Made by a program: the position numbers and the translations under genes. DNA of 64,000 nucleotides from Catenuloplanes atrovinosus (GTDB lineage Bacteria > Actinomycetota > Actinomycetes > Mycobacteriales > Micromonosporaceae), in the NCBI RefSeq assembly GCF_031458235.1, contig NZ_JAVDYB010000001.1:8085001-8149000 (forward strand), written 5' to 3'. The number at the start of each line of letters is the position of its first letter. Within the stretch, counting starts at the first letter, position 1. Under the pieces are notes generated by a model that saw only the letters and a program-made list of their open reading frames with translations, did not search any database and had not been told where the DNA came from. This document shows positions 8,803-17,343 of this stretch, one piece after another.

Positions 8803-9501
8803 GTGAGCAAACTTCTGGTCGTCGAGGACGATCCGGACATCGCGCTGGCACTGCGAATGCTCTTCGGTCGCGCCGGGTATGACATCTCACACGCCTCCGA
8901 CGGTCGCAGCGGACTGCGCGAGGCCTATACGGAGAAGCCCGATTTGGTCGTCCTGGACGTGGGACTGCCGGAGATGGACGGCTGGCAGGTGCTGGAGCGG
9001 CTGCGGGACGTCTCGGACGTACCCGTGCTGGTGCTGACCGCGCACGGCCAGGAGGCCGAGAAGGTGCGCGGGCTGCGCGGCGGCGCCGACGACTACCTGA
9101 CCAAGCCGTTCGCGAACGCGGAGCTCCTGGCGCGCGTGGAGGCGCTGCTGCGCCGCTCCTCGTCCGGCCAGAACAGCTGGGCCAGCCAGGTCTACGACGA
9201 CGGCGTCGTGCACCTGGACCCGACCCGCCGGCGCGTCTACGTCAAGGGCGAGGAGGTGCGCCTCACGCCGACCGAGTTCCGCCTGCTGAACGCGCTGGTC
9301 CGGCACGCCGGAGCGGTGCTCAGCCCGAACCAGCTGCTGACCCAGGCGTGGGACGACCCGACCGGCATCGGCCAGGAACGGGTCAAGTTCGCCGTGCTGC
9401 GGCTGCGGCGAAAGCTCGGCTGGTCCGACCCGGAAGAGTCACCCATCGAGTCGGTACGTGGTTTCGGCTACCGCTACCGGAAGGCCAACCCCGATGCCTG
9501 A
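8803..9501 (+). CDS. OmpR/PhoB-family response regulator
   Basis: 232 residues: a receiver domain (acidic pocket EDD, phosphoacceptor D52 in VVLDVGLPEMDG, switch T in VLTAHG, K in YLTKPF) and a C-terminal winged-helix DNA-binding domain from about residue 135 (VRLTPTEFRLLNALV ... ESVRGFGYRYRK). The start is GTG at 8803; the longer in-frame extension looks non-coding. It lies 61 bp upstream of cheA and divergent from a kinase-like gene. Its place at the head of the motility locus makes it a candidate regulator of that locus. It could correspond to the sporangium/flagellum regulator TcrA known from Actinoplanes, but I cannot verify this. Confidence 0.88.
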   Translation: MSKLLVVEDDPDIALALRMLFGRAGYDISHASDGRSGLREAYTEKPDLVVLDVGLPEMDGWQVLERLRDVSDVPVLVLTAHGQEAEKVRGLRGGADDYLTKPFANAELLARVEALLRRSSSGQNSWASQVYDDGVVHLDPTRRRVYVKGEEVRLTPTEFRLLNALVRHAGAVLSPNQLLTQAWDDPTGIGQERVKFAVLRLRRKLGWSDPEESPIESVRGFGYRYRKANPDA

Positions 9502-9504
9502 TTC

Positions 9505-9532
9505 CTCAAGTATGTCCGTTGTCGGTCGATAG
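9505..9532 (+). promoter_or_regulatory. FliA-type promoter of cheA
   Basis: CTCAA, 15 bp, then GTCGATAG, ending about 30 bp before the cheA start. It matches the CTCA-N15-GCCGA pattern shared with six other motility promoters in this window. Confidence 0.7.
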
Positions 9533-9562
9533 GGCTCCTGCACCGGAGCAGGAGGGAAGCCT

Positions 9563-11974
9563 GTGGAAGAGCTTGGCGAGATCGTCGGCGAGTTCCTGAT
9601 GGAGAGCCACGAGAACCTGGACCAACTGGACCGGGATCTCGTGTCGCTGGAGCAGGACCCCGGATCGCGTGACCTGATCTCACGCATCTTTCGGACGATC
9701 CACACAATCAAGGGCACCAGCGGGTTCCTGGCGTTCTCCCGGCTGGAGACCCTGACCCACGCCGGTGAGTCGCTCCTCTCGCGCCTCCGCGACGGCGTGC
9801 AGCCGGTGACCGCGGAGACGATCACCGCGCTGCTCGCGATGCTCGACGGCGTCCGCGCGCTGCTGGCCACCATCGAGGAGACCGGCGCCGAGGGCGACGT
9901 CGACGTGGACGGCATCATCGCCACCGTCAACGCGCAGATGGCCGAGCCCGGCTCCGCGCCCGCCGCCGCGAAGCCGGCCGCGCCCGCCGCCGCACCGGCC
10001 GCGGAGAAGCCCGCCGCCGAGGAGCCGGCCGCCGAGGCGCCCAAGGCGCCGGTCGGCATCCCCTCCGCGTTCGAGGACGACGGCGCCGACGACGGCGAGC
10101 GCCCGGCGCCGGAGCCGATCGAGGAGCAGCGCAAGCCGATCGGCGAGCAGTTGGTCGAGTCCGGTGCCGCCTCCCGGGCCGACGTCGCGTCCGCGCTCCA
10201 GCAGCAGATCGAGGGCGACGAGCGGAAGCTCGGCACGATCCTGCTCGACGAGGGCAAGACCGCACCCTCCGCGGTCAGTGACGCGGTGCAGAACCAGGCG
10301 CCGAAGCGCAGCGTGGCGGACAGCGCGATCCGCGTCGACGTCGACCTGCTCGACACGCTGATGAACCTGGTCGGTGAGCTGGTGCTGGCCCGCAACCAGC
10401 TGGTCCGGGGCGTGGCCGAGACCGGCGACCAGGCGATGGTACGCAGCGCCCAGCGGCTCAACCTGATCACCAGTGAGCTGCAAGAGGGCATCATGAAGAC
10501 CCGCATGCAGCCGATCGACCACATCTGGTCGAAGCTGCCGCGAGTCGTCCGGGACCTCTCCAAGGCGCTGGACAAGCAGATCAACCTGGTGATGGAGGGC
10601 AAGGAGACCGAGCTCGACCGGTCGCTGCTGGAGGCGGTCAAGGACCCGCTGACCCACCTGGTGCGCAACGCGGTCGACCACGGCATCGAGGACGTTCCCA
10701 CGCGCATCGCCGCGGGCAAGGACCCGGAGGGCACGCTGACGCTCCGCGCGTACCACGAGGGTGGTCACGTGACGGTCGAGGTCGCCGACGACGGCGCCGG
10801 CCTGAACGTGGAGCGCATCGCGAAGAAGGCCGTGGAGAACGGCCTGGTCAAGGCGGAGCAGATCGCGACCATGGACCGGCGCGAGATCATGTCCATGGTG
10901 TTCCAGCCCGGCTTCTCCACCGCGGCGAAGGTCACCAACGTCTCCGGCCGCGGCGTCGGCATGGACGTGGTGAAGACCAACATCGAGCGCGTCGGCGGCG
11001 CGGTCGGCGTGGACTCCGTGCCCGGCAAGGGCACCACCTGGCGGCTCACCATCCCGCTGACCCTGGCGATCATCCAGGCGCTCACCATCGACTGCGCCGA
11101 CCAGCGGTACGTGGTCCCGCAGGCCTCGGTGCTGGAGCTGGTCTTCATCGACGGCAACTCCACGAAGATCGAGTACGCGTCCGGCGCGCCCGTCTACCGG
11201 CTGCGCGGCAAGCTGCTCCCGCTGGTCCGCCTGGACCGCACGCTCGGCCTGCCGGTCGGCGGCGACCAGGGCGTCTACATCGTGGTGTTGCAGGCCGACG
11301 GCCGCAGCTTCGGGCTGGTCGTGGACCGCGTCCTCAACACCGAGGAGGTCGTGGTCAAGGCGCTGAACTCGCGGTTCAAGGACATAGGGCTGTACGCCGG
11401 CGCCACGATCCTGGGCCACGGCAAGGTCGGCCTGATCCTGGACGTCGCCTCGCTGGCCCGCCGGTCCAACCTGGCGACCAGCTCCGAGCGTGACTCCAGC
11501 ATCAGCGCCCGGGACAGTCGCGGCCCCGGCGACAACGCCGAGCGCCTGCTGGTCACCGCGGTCGGCGAGCGCCGGGTGGCGATCCCGCTGGACACGGTCA
11601 CCCGCCTGGAGGAGTTCCCGATCGCCAAGATCGAGCACGCCGGTAGCCGGGAGGTCGTCCAGTACCGCGGCCAGATCCTGCCGCTGGTCCGGCTGTCGTA
11701 CCTGCTCGGCGCGATGCCGGAGGAGACCGGCGAGACCGTCTCCGTGGTGGTCTACAGCGAGGGCGAGCGCAGCGTGGCGCTGGTGGTCGACAAGATCGTC
11801 GACATCGTGGAGGACGCGATGACCGCCCGCCGCAACGTCGACGACGACGGCCTGGTCGGCACCGCGGTCATCCAGCAGCGGGTGACCGAGCTGCTCGACG
11901 TGCGCCGCGCGATCGTCGCGGCCGACCCGAACTTCTACAACGACCTGCAGGACGAGATGCTGGTGGAGGCCTGA
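9563..11974 (+). CDS. cheA: Chemotaxis histidine kinase CheA with two CheW-like domains
   Basis: 803 residues. In order: a P1 HPt domain (phosphorylated H47 in RTIHTIKG); an Ala/Pro linker (~130-165); a helical segment at ~190-245 (IGEQLVESGAASRADVASAL...LGTILLDEG) resembling the GspE/MshE N-terminal fold rather than a usual P2; a P3 dimerisation domain (~257); an HATPase domain (HLVRNAVDHGIE, VADDGAGL, SGRGVGMDVV); a P5 CheW-like domain; and a second CheW-like domain (~655-800, RLLVTAVGERRVAIPL). It autophosphorylates on signal from receptors and passes phosphate to CheY and CheB. GTG start with GGAGG upstream. It heads the che operon and is 1 bp from cheW. Confidence 0.96.
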   Translation: MEELGEIVGEFLMESHENLDQLDRDLVSLEQDPGSRDLISRIFRTIHTIKGTSGFLAFSRLETLTHAGESLLSRLRDGVQPVTAETITALLAMLDGVRALLATIEETGAEGDVDVDGIIATVNAQMAEPGSAPAAAKPAAPAAAPAAEKPAAEEPAAEAPKAPVGIPSAFEDDGADDGERPAPEPIEEQRKPIGEQLVESGAASRADVASALQQQIEGDERKLGTILLDEGKTAPSAVSDAVQNQAPKRSVADSAIRVDVDLLDTLMNLVGELVLARNQLVRGVAETGDQAMVRSAQRLNLITSELQEGIMKTRMQPIDHIWSKLPRVVRDLSKALDKQINLVMEGKETELDRSLLEAVKDPLTHLVRNAVDHGIEDVPTRIAAGKDPEGTLTLRAYHEGGHVTVEVADDGAGLNVERIAKKAVENGLVKAEQIATMDRREIMSMVFQPGFSTAAKVTNVSGRGVGMDVVKTNIERVGGAVGVDSVPGKGTTWRLTIPLTLAIIQALTIDCADQRYVVPQASVLELVFIDGNSTKIEYASGAPVYRLRGKLLPLVRLDRTLGLPVGGDQGVYIVVLQADGRSFGLVVDRVLNTEEVVVKALNSRFKDIGLYAGATILGHGKVGLILDVASLARRSNLATSSERDSSISARDSRGPGDNAERLLVTAVGERRVAIPLDTVTRLEEFPIAKIEHAGSREVVQYRGQILPLVRLSYLLGAMPEETGETVSVVVYSEGERSVALVVDKIVDIVEDAMTARRNVDDDGLVGTAVIQQRVTELLDVRRAIVAADPNFYNDLQDEMLVEA

Positions 11975-11975
11975 G

Positions 11976-12419
11976 ATGGCGAGCAGGCAGTACGCCACGT
12001 TCGAGGTGGCCGACCAGCTGTTCGGGGTCGAGGTGCACACCGTGCAGGAGGTGCTCTCCTACAACGAGTACACCTCGGTGCCGCTGGCGCCGTCCGCGGT
12101 CGGCGGGCTGTTCAACCTCCGCGGCCAGGTGATCGCGGCGGTGGACCTGCGGGTGCAGCTCGGGCTGCCCCGGCAGTCGCTGGACGGCCCGGTGATGAAC
12201 GTGATCCTGCGCGGCGACGAGGAACCGGTCAGCCTGCTGGTCGACAAGATCGGCGAGGTGGTCGACCTGGACGAGGCCACCTTCGAGCCGCCGCCGGACA
12301 CGCTCAACGGCCCGACCCGCGAGCTGGTGGTCGGCACGTTCAAGCTGGAGGGCCGGCTGATGCTGGCACTCGACGTCTCGCAGGCAGTGGACACCTATCG
12401 CACCCCGGCCGTGAGCTAG
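11976..12419 (+). CDS. cheW: Chemotaxis coupling protein CheW
   Basis: 147 residues making a single CheW domain that links chemoreceptors to the CheA P5 domain. The sequence begins RQYATFEVADQLFGVEV and contains GGLFNLRGQVIAAVDLR, the typical receptor/kinase-binding strands. It starts 1 bp after cheA, so translation is coupled. A hairpin follows the stop, separating it from the next gene. Confidence 0.95.
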   Translation: MASRQYATFEVADQLFGVEVHTVQEVLSYNEYTSVPLAPSAVGGLFNLRGQVIAAVDLRVQLGLPRQSLDGPVMNVILRGDEEPVSLLVDKIGEVVDLDEATFEPPPDTLNGPTRELVVGTFKLEGRLMLALDVSQAVDTYRTPAVS

Positions 12420-12436
12420 GGCCTGTGACCATCTCC

Positions 12437-12492
12437 GGACCCTCGCACCGTCGTGCCGCCGCGTCGCCGGCGGCCGGCCGGTGCGGGGGTCC
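12437..12492 (+). terminator. Hairpin downstream of cheW
   Basis: A 14-bp stem (GGACCCTCGCACCG paired with CGGTGCGGGGGTCC, one G-T wobble) with a GC-rich inner loop, followed by CTGTTTA. It probably terminates or attenuates the cheA-cheW transcript before the next gene. Confidence 0.65.
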
Positions 12493-12520
12493 GCTGTTTA
12501 AGGCCGGGTGCTGATCCCAC

Positions 12521-13396
12521 GTGTACAGCCTTGTCAGTGCGCCCGTGCTCGGCTTCGACCTGACCCGGTTGGCCGGCGGCTCCGCCACCGCCGAGGTGCT
12601 GCTGCGATCGTTGCGGCTGAGCCGGGAGGACCTGCCGGTGCTGGCCGGCGCGCTGCCGAGCGAGGAGATCCGCGCGCCGCTGTGGCTCGAGGTGGAGAGC
12701 GCGGCGCGGCAGGTGCCGACGCTGCGCGGGCTGTCGGACATGGCGGACTCCGCGGCCGCGCTCACCATGGTGGAACGCGCGCCGATCGGCAGCGTCGACT
12801 CGCTGCTGACCTGCGTGCGGTACGACGTGATGTCCTGGACGTGGACGGGTAAGGGCCGGGGTGCCCGCCAGGACGAGGTCGCGGAGAAGGCGACCGCGCT
12901 GCTCTGCGACGCGGTGGTCGCCTCGTACCTGCGCGAGGTCCTGGACGAGTCGGTGCGCCGCCGGCTCGGCGCGGGCTGGGTCGCCGCGGTGCGCCGGCTG
13001 CCCGGCGGCCCCCCGGTCGATCTGGGCCCGCACCACTACGTGGTCTCCTCGCTGCTGGAGCGGCTGCGCTCGCTGACCGGGTCGGACGTGGAGCGGCTGA
13101 TCCGGTCCGGCGTTGACGCGCGGGTGAACTCCGGCGGCTGGTCCCCGGCCGTGCACTCGGCCTCCTGGGCGGCGTACCTGTCGGACCGGATCCGCACCGC
13201 GGCGGCCGCGCAACTGCTGCTGGTGCAGGCGATCGACACCTCCGCGGTGCCGATGTCGGCGCGCGCCGGCGGCGTCTGGAACATGCTCAGCGGCGCGGTC
13301 CAGGCACTGGTGGTCCGCGACCTGCTGGACACCGGCACCGCGCACCGGTTGCTGAGTCCGGTCGTCGCCGCTTTGGGACCGGCATGGCTGTCCTGA
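12521..13396 (+). CDS. Unrecognised protein inside the chemotaxis cluster
   Basis: 291 residues that I do not recognise. It looks mostly alpha-helical and soluble, with repeated Leu/Ala/Arg heptad-like stretches, no signal peptide, no membrane segment and no receiver, CheC or PilZ motif. Distinctive segments are CVRYDVMSWTWTGKG (about 95-109) and GPHHYVVSSLLERL. The GTG start at 12521 is the first in frame and lacks a good Shine-Dalgarno, so a later start is possible. It lies between cheW and cheB in the same direction, with coding-like codon use. Position suggests a role in signalling or receptor-array function, but that is inference. Confidence 0.7.
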   Translation: MYSLVSAPVLGFDLTRLAGGSATAEVLLRSLRLSREDLPVLAGALPSEEIRAPLWLEVESAARQVPTLRGLSDMADSAAALTMVERAPIGSVDSLLTCVRYDVMSWTWTGKGRGARQDEVAEKATALLCDAVVASYLREVLDESVRRRLGAGWVAAVRRLPGGPPVDLGPHHYVVSSLLERLRSLTGSDVERLIRSGVDARVNSGGWSPAVHSASWAAYLSDRIRTAAAAQLLLVQAIDTSAVPMSARAGGVWNMLSGAVQALVVRDLLDTGTAHRLLSPVVAALGPAWLS

Positions 13397-13422
13397 CCGT
13401 TATATCCCCGTTGCGAGAAAGC

Positions 13423-13450
13423 CTCAATTCGGTCGCGGTGGGGTCGATTC
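13423..13450 (+). promoter_or_regulatory. FliA-type promoter of cheB
   Basis: CTCAA, 15 bp, GTCGATTC, about 65 bp upstream of the cheB start. The same spacing and nearly the same -10 as at cheA show that the che genes have at least two motility promoters. Confidence 0.65.
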
Positions 13451-13514
13451 AAGGTTGCAGGCAGGGTGCGCAGGGCGCGCAGACCCTCCGCACGTGGCGC
13501 AGGGAGGCGACGAA

Positions 13515-14666
13515 GTGACGATCGCAGTGATGGTGGTCGACGACTCAGTGGTCGTCCGCCGCCTGATCGTGGACGCCCTCGACGGTATGCCGGACATCAA
13601 GGTCGTCGGCACCGCCTCCAACGGCCGGCTGGCCCAGGCCAAGATTGATCAGCTGAAGCCGGACGTCATCACGATGGACATCGAGATGCCCGAGATGAAC
13701 GGCATCGAGGCGGTCCGGGAACTGCGAAAACGGCACCCCAAGATTCCCGTGATCATGTTCAGCACGCTCAGCGCCGCGGGCGCCACCGCGACGCTGGACG
13801 CGCTGGCCGCGGGCGCCACCGACTACGTCACCAAGCCGGCGAACGTGGGCAGCGTGCAGGCGTCCATCCAGGCGGTCCGCGACCAGCTGGTGCCGAAGAT
13901 CCACGCGCTGTCCGGCCGCCGCGCCGGCCCGCCGATGGCCGGGCGCCCTCCGGCCCGCCCGATGGCCCCCACCCGTCCCGGCGCGCCGACCGGCCGTCCC
14001 GGCCTGCCGCCGCTCGCCGGCGGCCCGGCACCCACCGGCGGTCCCGGCGCGCCCAGCGGACGCGTCGACCTGATCGCGGTGGGCTGCTCGACCGGCGGAC
14101 CGGACGCGCTCGCCCGCGTGGTCCAGTCCTTCCCCGGCGACCTGCCGGTGCCGGTGGTGGTGACCCAGCACATGCCGCCGGTCTTCACGAAGATGTTCGC
14201 CGAGCGGCTGGACCGTACCAACGCGATCCAGGTCGTCGAGGCGACGGACAGCATGACGCTCAAGCCGGGGGTCATGTACATCGCTCCCGGCGATCGCCAC
14301 CTCGTTCTGGTCAAGCGAGGGACCGGCGTGGTCACCCAGTTGTCCACCGCGCCGCCGGAGAACTCCTGCCGTCCCGCGGTGGACGTGATGTTCCGAGCGG
14401 TCGGGCGCGCCTACGGCGGTTCGACGCTCGCCGTGATCCTGACCGGCATGGGTCAGGACGGCCGCAATGGCTGCCAGGAACTCCGGGCGGCCGGCGCCGA
14501 GATCGTCGCGCAGGACGAGGCGACCTCGGTGGTGTGGGGGATGCCCGGCGCGGTGGTCTCCGCGAGCCTGGCCCACACCGTGCTGCCGCTGGACCAGATC
14601 GGCCCGTACCTGACCTCACGTGTGAACGCCGGCCGCACGGCCCGGCCGAAGGTGGTGACTCGATGA
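13515..14666 (+). CDS. cheB: Chemoreceptor glutamate methylesterase CheB
   Basis: 383 residues: an N-terminal receiver (D55 in VITMDIEMPEMNG), a ~45-residue Pro/Gly/Arg linker (~136-182), and a C-terminal methylesterase domain. The catalytic triad is visible as S in GCSTGGPDAL, H in VTQHMPP and D in TGMGQDG. It removes methyl groups from, and deamidates, receptor glutamates. GTG at 13515 has AGGGAGG upstream. The stop overlaps the cheR start (ATGA). Confidence 0.95.
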   Translation: MTIAVMVVDDSVVVRRLIVDALDGMPDIKVVGTASNGRLAQAKIDQLKPDVITMDIEMPEMNGIEAVRELRKRHPKIPVIMFSTLSAAGATATLDALAAGATDYVTKPANVGSVQASIQAVRDQLVPKIHALSGRRAGPPMAGRPPARPMAPTRPGAPTGRPGLPPLAGGPAPTGGPGAPSGRVDLIAVGCSTGGPDALARVVQSFPGDLPVPVVVTQHMPPVFTKMFAERLDRTNAIQVVEATDSMTLKPGVMYIAPGDRHLVLVKRGTGVVTQLSTAPPENSCRPAVDVMFRAVGRAYGGSTLAVILTGMGQDGRNGCQELRAAGAEIVAQDEATSVVWGMPGAVVSASLAHTVLPLDQIGPYLTSRVNAGRTARPKVVTR

Positions 14667-15508
14667 CACTGTCTCAACAAGACTTCTCATTCGTCGCTGG
14701 ACTGGTGCGGCGCGAGGCGTCGATCGTTCTGGCGCCGGGCAAGGAGTACCTGGTCGAGGCGCGGCTGATCCCGGTCGCGCGCCAGGTCGGGGCGGCGAGC
14801 GTGACCGAGTTCCTGGCGAACATCCAGCGCCGGCCGGACCCCACGCACCAGCGCATGATCATCGATGCGCTGACGACGAACGAGACGTCCTGGTTCCGGG
14901 ACCGTGAGCCGTTCACCGCCCTCACCGAGCAGATCCTTCCGGACCTGATCAGTTCCCGTGCCACCAGCCGCAAGCTGCGGTTCTGGTCGGCGGCGTGCTC
15001 CAGCGGGCAGGAGCCGTACAGCCTTGCGATCACGCTCCAGCAGGCGATGCCGGCCGGCTGGAACTACGAGATCGTCGGCAGTGACATCTCCACCGAAATG
15101 ATCAAGCGGGCCGAGGCGGGTGAGTACAGCCAGGTGGAGATCAACCGAGGGCTGCCCGCCGCGCAGCTCGTGCACTACTTCGAACGCGCCGGCGCGCACT
15201 GGCGGATCGCGCCCTCGCTGCGGCGCAACGTCTCCTTCACCCGGCTGAACCTGTGTGCGCCGTTGCCGCCGATGCCACCCTTCGACGTCGTGTTCCTGCG
15301 GAACGTGCTCATCTACTTCGACGTGGACACCAAGCGCACCGTGCTGCGCAACATCGGGCGGATGCTGCGGCCCGACGGCTGGCTCTTCCTGGGAGCCGCC
15401 GAGACGACGATTGGCATCGATGACAACTATGAGCGGGTCGTAGCCGGGCGCACGTCGGCCTACCGACTCAAGTCTGCGGTGCCGGCCGGCACCGCGAGGA
15501 AGGGGTGA
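14663..15508 (+). CDS. cheR: Chemoreceptor methyltransferase CheR
   Basis: A 281-residue SAM-dependent methyltransferase that methylates receptor glutamates, opposing CheB. The N-terminal helical domain is followed by the SAM-binding domain with WSAACSSGQEPYSLAITL and the FDVVFLRNVLIYF motif. The ATG at 14663 overlaps the cheB stop by 4 bp. The length is standard and no TPR extension is present. Confidence 0.95.
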   Translation: MTLSQQDFSFVAGLVRREASIVLAPGKEYLVEARLIPVARQVGAASVTEFLANIQRRPDPTHQRMIIDALTTNETSWFRDREPFTALTEQILPDLISSRATSRKLRFWSAACSSGQEPYSLAITLQQAMPAGWNYEIVGSDISTEMIKRAEAGEYSQVEINRGLPAAQLVHYFERAGAHWRIAPSLRRNVSFTRLNLCAPLPPMPPFDVVFLRNVLIYFDVDTKRTVLRNIGRMLRPDGWLFLGAAETTIGIDDNYERVVAGRTSAYRLKSAVPAGTARKG

Positions 15509-15900
15509 GCCACGTGCAGGCGATTCTGATCGACGACTCCCGGGCGATGCGCCTGATCCTGCGCCGCATCGTCGGGCAGATCGGCTTCGACGCGGTGGAG
15601 GCCGAGGACGGGCAGGCCGCGATGGACCTGCTCAACAGCATGGATAAGGCGCCGGAACTGGCGCTCATTGACTGGAACATGCCCAACATGAACGGCCTCG
15701 AGTTCGTCACCGCGGTCCGCAAGGAACCGAAGTACCGCGAGATGACGCTCGTCATGGTCACGACCGAGAGCGAACAGAGCCAGATCGTACGCGCGCTCGC
15801 CGCCGGCGCCCACGAGTACGTGATCAAGCCGTTCACCGCGGGCGCCATGATCGAAAAGCTGGCCCTGCTGGGCCTCGTCCCTCAGGGAGCGAGTTCATGA
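15505..15900 (+). CDS. Single-domain response regulator (CheY-like)
   Basis: A 131-residue receiver only: acidic pair IDDSRAMR, phosphoacceptor D56 in LALIDWNMPNMNG, VTTES (switch Thr) and YVIKPFT (Lys). It overlaps the cheR stop by 4 bp and the cheX start by 4 bp. A second CheY lies one gene further on, so one may drive the motor while the other acts as a phosphate sink or regulates receptors. The sequence alone does not say which. Confidence 0.92.
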   Translation: MSHVQAILIDDSRAMRLILRRIVGQIGFDAVEAEDGQAAMDLLNSMDKAPELALIDWNMPNMNGLEFVTAVRKEPKYREMTLVMVTTESEQSQIVRALAAGAHEYVIKPFTAGAMIEKLALLGLVPQGASS

Positions 15901-16379
15901 GTGATGTAGCTGCACTTCGGGTCGAAGACCTGCAGGAGATCGTCGAACAGGTGTGGTCGTCGTACCTCGATCCGGAGGGCATCGAGCCGCTCATCCCGGT
16001 CTACGACGACATCGACGCCATGAAGACCGACATGCACGCGTCCGTGTCGATCACCGGAACCTGGCACGGGCACGTCGTGGTCGCCTGCAACGAGCCGGCC
16101 GCGAAGAACTGCTCGGCCGCCTTCCTGGCGATGGAGGTGGAGGAGGTCGGCGAGGCCGACATGATGGACGTGCTGGGCGAGCTGGCCAACATCGTCGGCG
16201 GCAACGTGAAGAGCATGCTCCCGCCCGGCTGCTTCGTCTCCCTGCCGACCGTGGTCACGGGCGAGGCTCCGCACTACCCGTCCGCGGAGCCGGTCTGCCA
16301 GCTCGCCGGCCACTGGATGGGCGACCCCTTCGTGATCACCATGTGGCAGAGCCGTGGCGACGGGGGCGATGCGGCGTGA
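15897..16379 (+). CDS. cheX: CheX-type chemotaxis phosphatase
   Basis: A 160-residue CheX/CheC-fold protein expected to dephosphorylate CheY-P. The active-site motif ExxN is present as LGELANIVGGNVKS (E95, N98) on the long helix. It is translationally coupled to both neighbours: ATGA with the upstream receiver and GTGA with cheY. Only one active-site helix is seen, as in CheX. Confidence 0.88.
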   Translation: MSDVAALRVEDLQEIVEQVWSSYLDPEGIEPLIPVYDDIDAMKTDMHASVSITGTWHGHVVVACNEPAAKNCSAAFLAMEVEEVGEADMMDVLGELANIVGGNVKSMLPPGCFVSLPTVVTGEAPHYPSAEPVCQLAGHWMGDPFVITMWQSRGDGGDAA

Positions 16380-16738
16380 AGATCCTGATCGCGGACGACA
16401 GCCGGGTGATGCGCCAGATCGTCACCCGTACGTTGCGGCAGGCCGGATTCGACGGGCACGACCTGGTCGAGGCGCAGGACGGCAAGCAGGCGTTCGACAT
16501 GGTGCAGTCCGAGAAGCCGGACCTGGTCATCTCGGACTGGAACATGCCGGAGATGACCGGCGTGGAATGCCTCCGGCAGCTGCGGGCCAACGGGAACAAC
16601 GTCAAGTTCGGGTTCGTGACCTCGGAATGCACGCCGGAAATGATGAAACAGGCGGAAGACGCCGGTGCCGAATTCTTCATCATCAAGCCGTTCACAGCTG
16701 AACGATTTGATGAGGTGTTTAGTCCAATTTTGGGATGA
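16376..16738 (+). CDS. cheY: Chemotaxis response regulator CheY
   Basis: A 120-residue receiver: ADDSRVMR, phosphoacceptor D54 in LVISDWNMPEMTG, VTSE, IIKPFT. The length and motifs are those of CheY, which binds the flagellar switch when phosphorylated. GTG at 16376 overlaps the cheX stop. It is the closer CheY match of the two receivers here. Confidence 0.9.
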   Translation: MKILIADDSRVMRQIVTRTLRQAGFDGHDLVEAQDGKQAFDMVQSEKPDLVISDWNMPEMTGVECLRQLRANGNNVKFGFVTSECTPEMMKQAEDAGAEFFIIKPFTAERFDEVFSPILG

Positions 16739-16746
16739 TATGAGCT

Positions 16747-17232
16747 ATGTCTGACACTCTCGCAGTTCCCGCCTCTCTCGCGGTGCGCAACATGCTGGGG
16801 GACACCCTCGGCCGTGATGTCACCGTCAATGTCGGAAACCCGCTGACGCAGAAGGACCTCCCCACCGCCACCGTGGCGATCTACGTCGACGCCTACAACA
16901 AGGTGGCCGCCGTCCTCGGCATGGACCTCAAGCTCGCCGCGTTCGCCGGCGCCGCGCTGGGCCTGCTGCCGGTCGGCGGCGCGGAGGACGCCATCGACGA
17001 CAAGGAGCTCTACCCGAACCTCGCCGAGAACGTGAAGGAACTCTGCAACATCCTGACCGGCCTGCTGAACAAGGAGGGCGCGCCGCACGTCAAGCTCGAC
17101 CGCGTCGTCCTGCCCGGAGAGTCGCTGCCGAACGACGCGCAGGCCCACCTGCTCGCACTCGGCCGCCGCATCGACCTGTCGGTGGAGATCTCCCGCTACG
17201 GCACCGGCACCTTCTCGCTCTCGCTGGCCTGA
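16747..17232 (+). CDS. Second CheX/CheC-like protein
   Basis: 161 residues. No annotation is obvious at first sight, but the centre reads ENVKELCNILTGLLN, the ExxN-I-x-x-G pattern (E98, N101) of CheX/CheC phosphatases, and the strands around it follow the same order as in the upstream CheX. It begins 8 bp after cheY, so the same operon is likely. I infer a divergent CheX paralogue that may act on one of the two CheY proteins or on another acceptor. A terminator follows. Confidence 0.6.
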   Translation: MSDTLAVPASLAVRNMLGDTLGRDVTVNVGNPLTQKDLPTATVAIYVDAYNKVAAVLGMDLKLAAFAGAALGLLPVGGAEDAIDDKELYPNLAENVKELCNILTGLLNKEGAPHVKLDRVVLPGESLPNDAQAHLLALGRRIDLSVEISRYGTGTFSLSLA

Positions 17233-17252
17233 CCACCAGCCCGCCGCTCTCC

Positions 17253-17287
17253 CGCGCCGCCGGCCCCCATCCGGGACCGGCGGCGCG
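17253..17287 (+). terminator. Terminator of the che operon
   Basis: Inverted repeat CGCGCCGCCGG / CCGGCGGCGCG with a 13-nt loop, 20 bp after the stop of the CheX-like gene. No T-run follows. Confidence 0.6.
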
Positions 17288-17343
17288 ACGCGTTCCCGGC
17301 GCGGCGTGAGCCGTACCGCGGCGGGATTTCCTGGGATCTTCCG

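Noticed and set aside
9473-9490. Activator-type box upstream of cheA
   Set aside because: GCTACCG is present, but the second half-site is out of register and the site lies inside the regulator's coding sequence.
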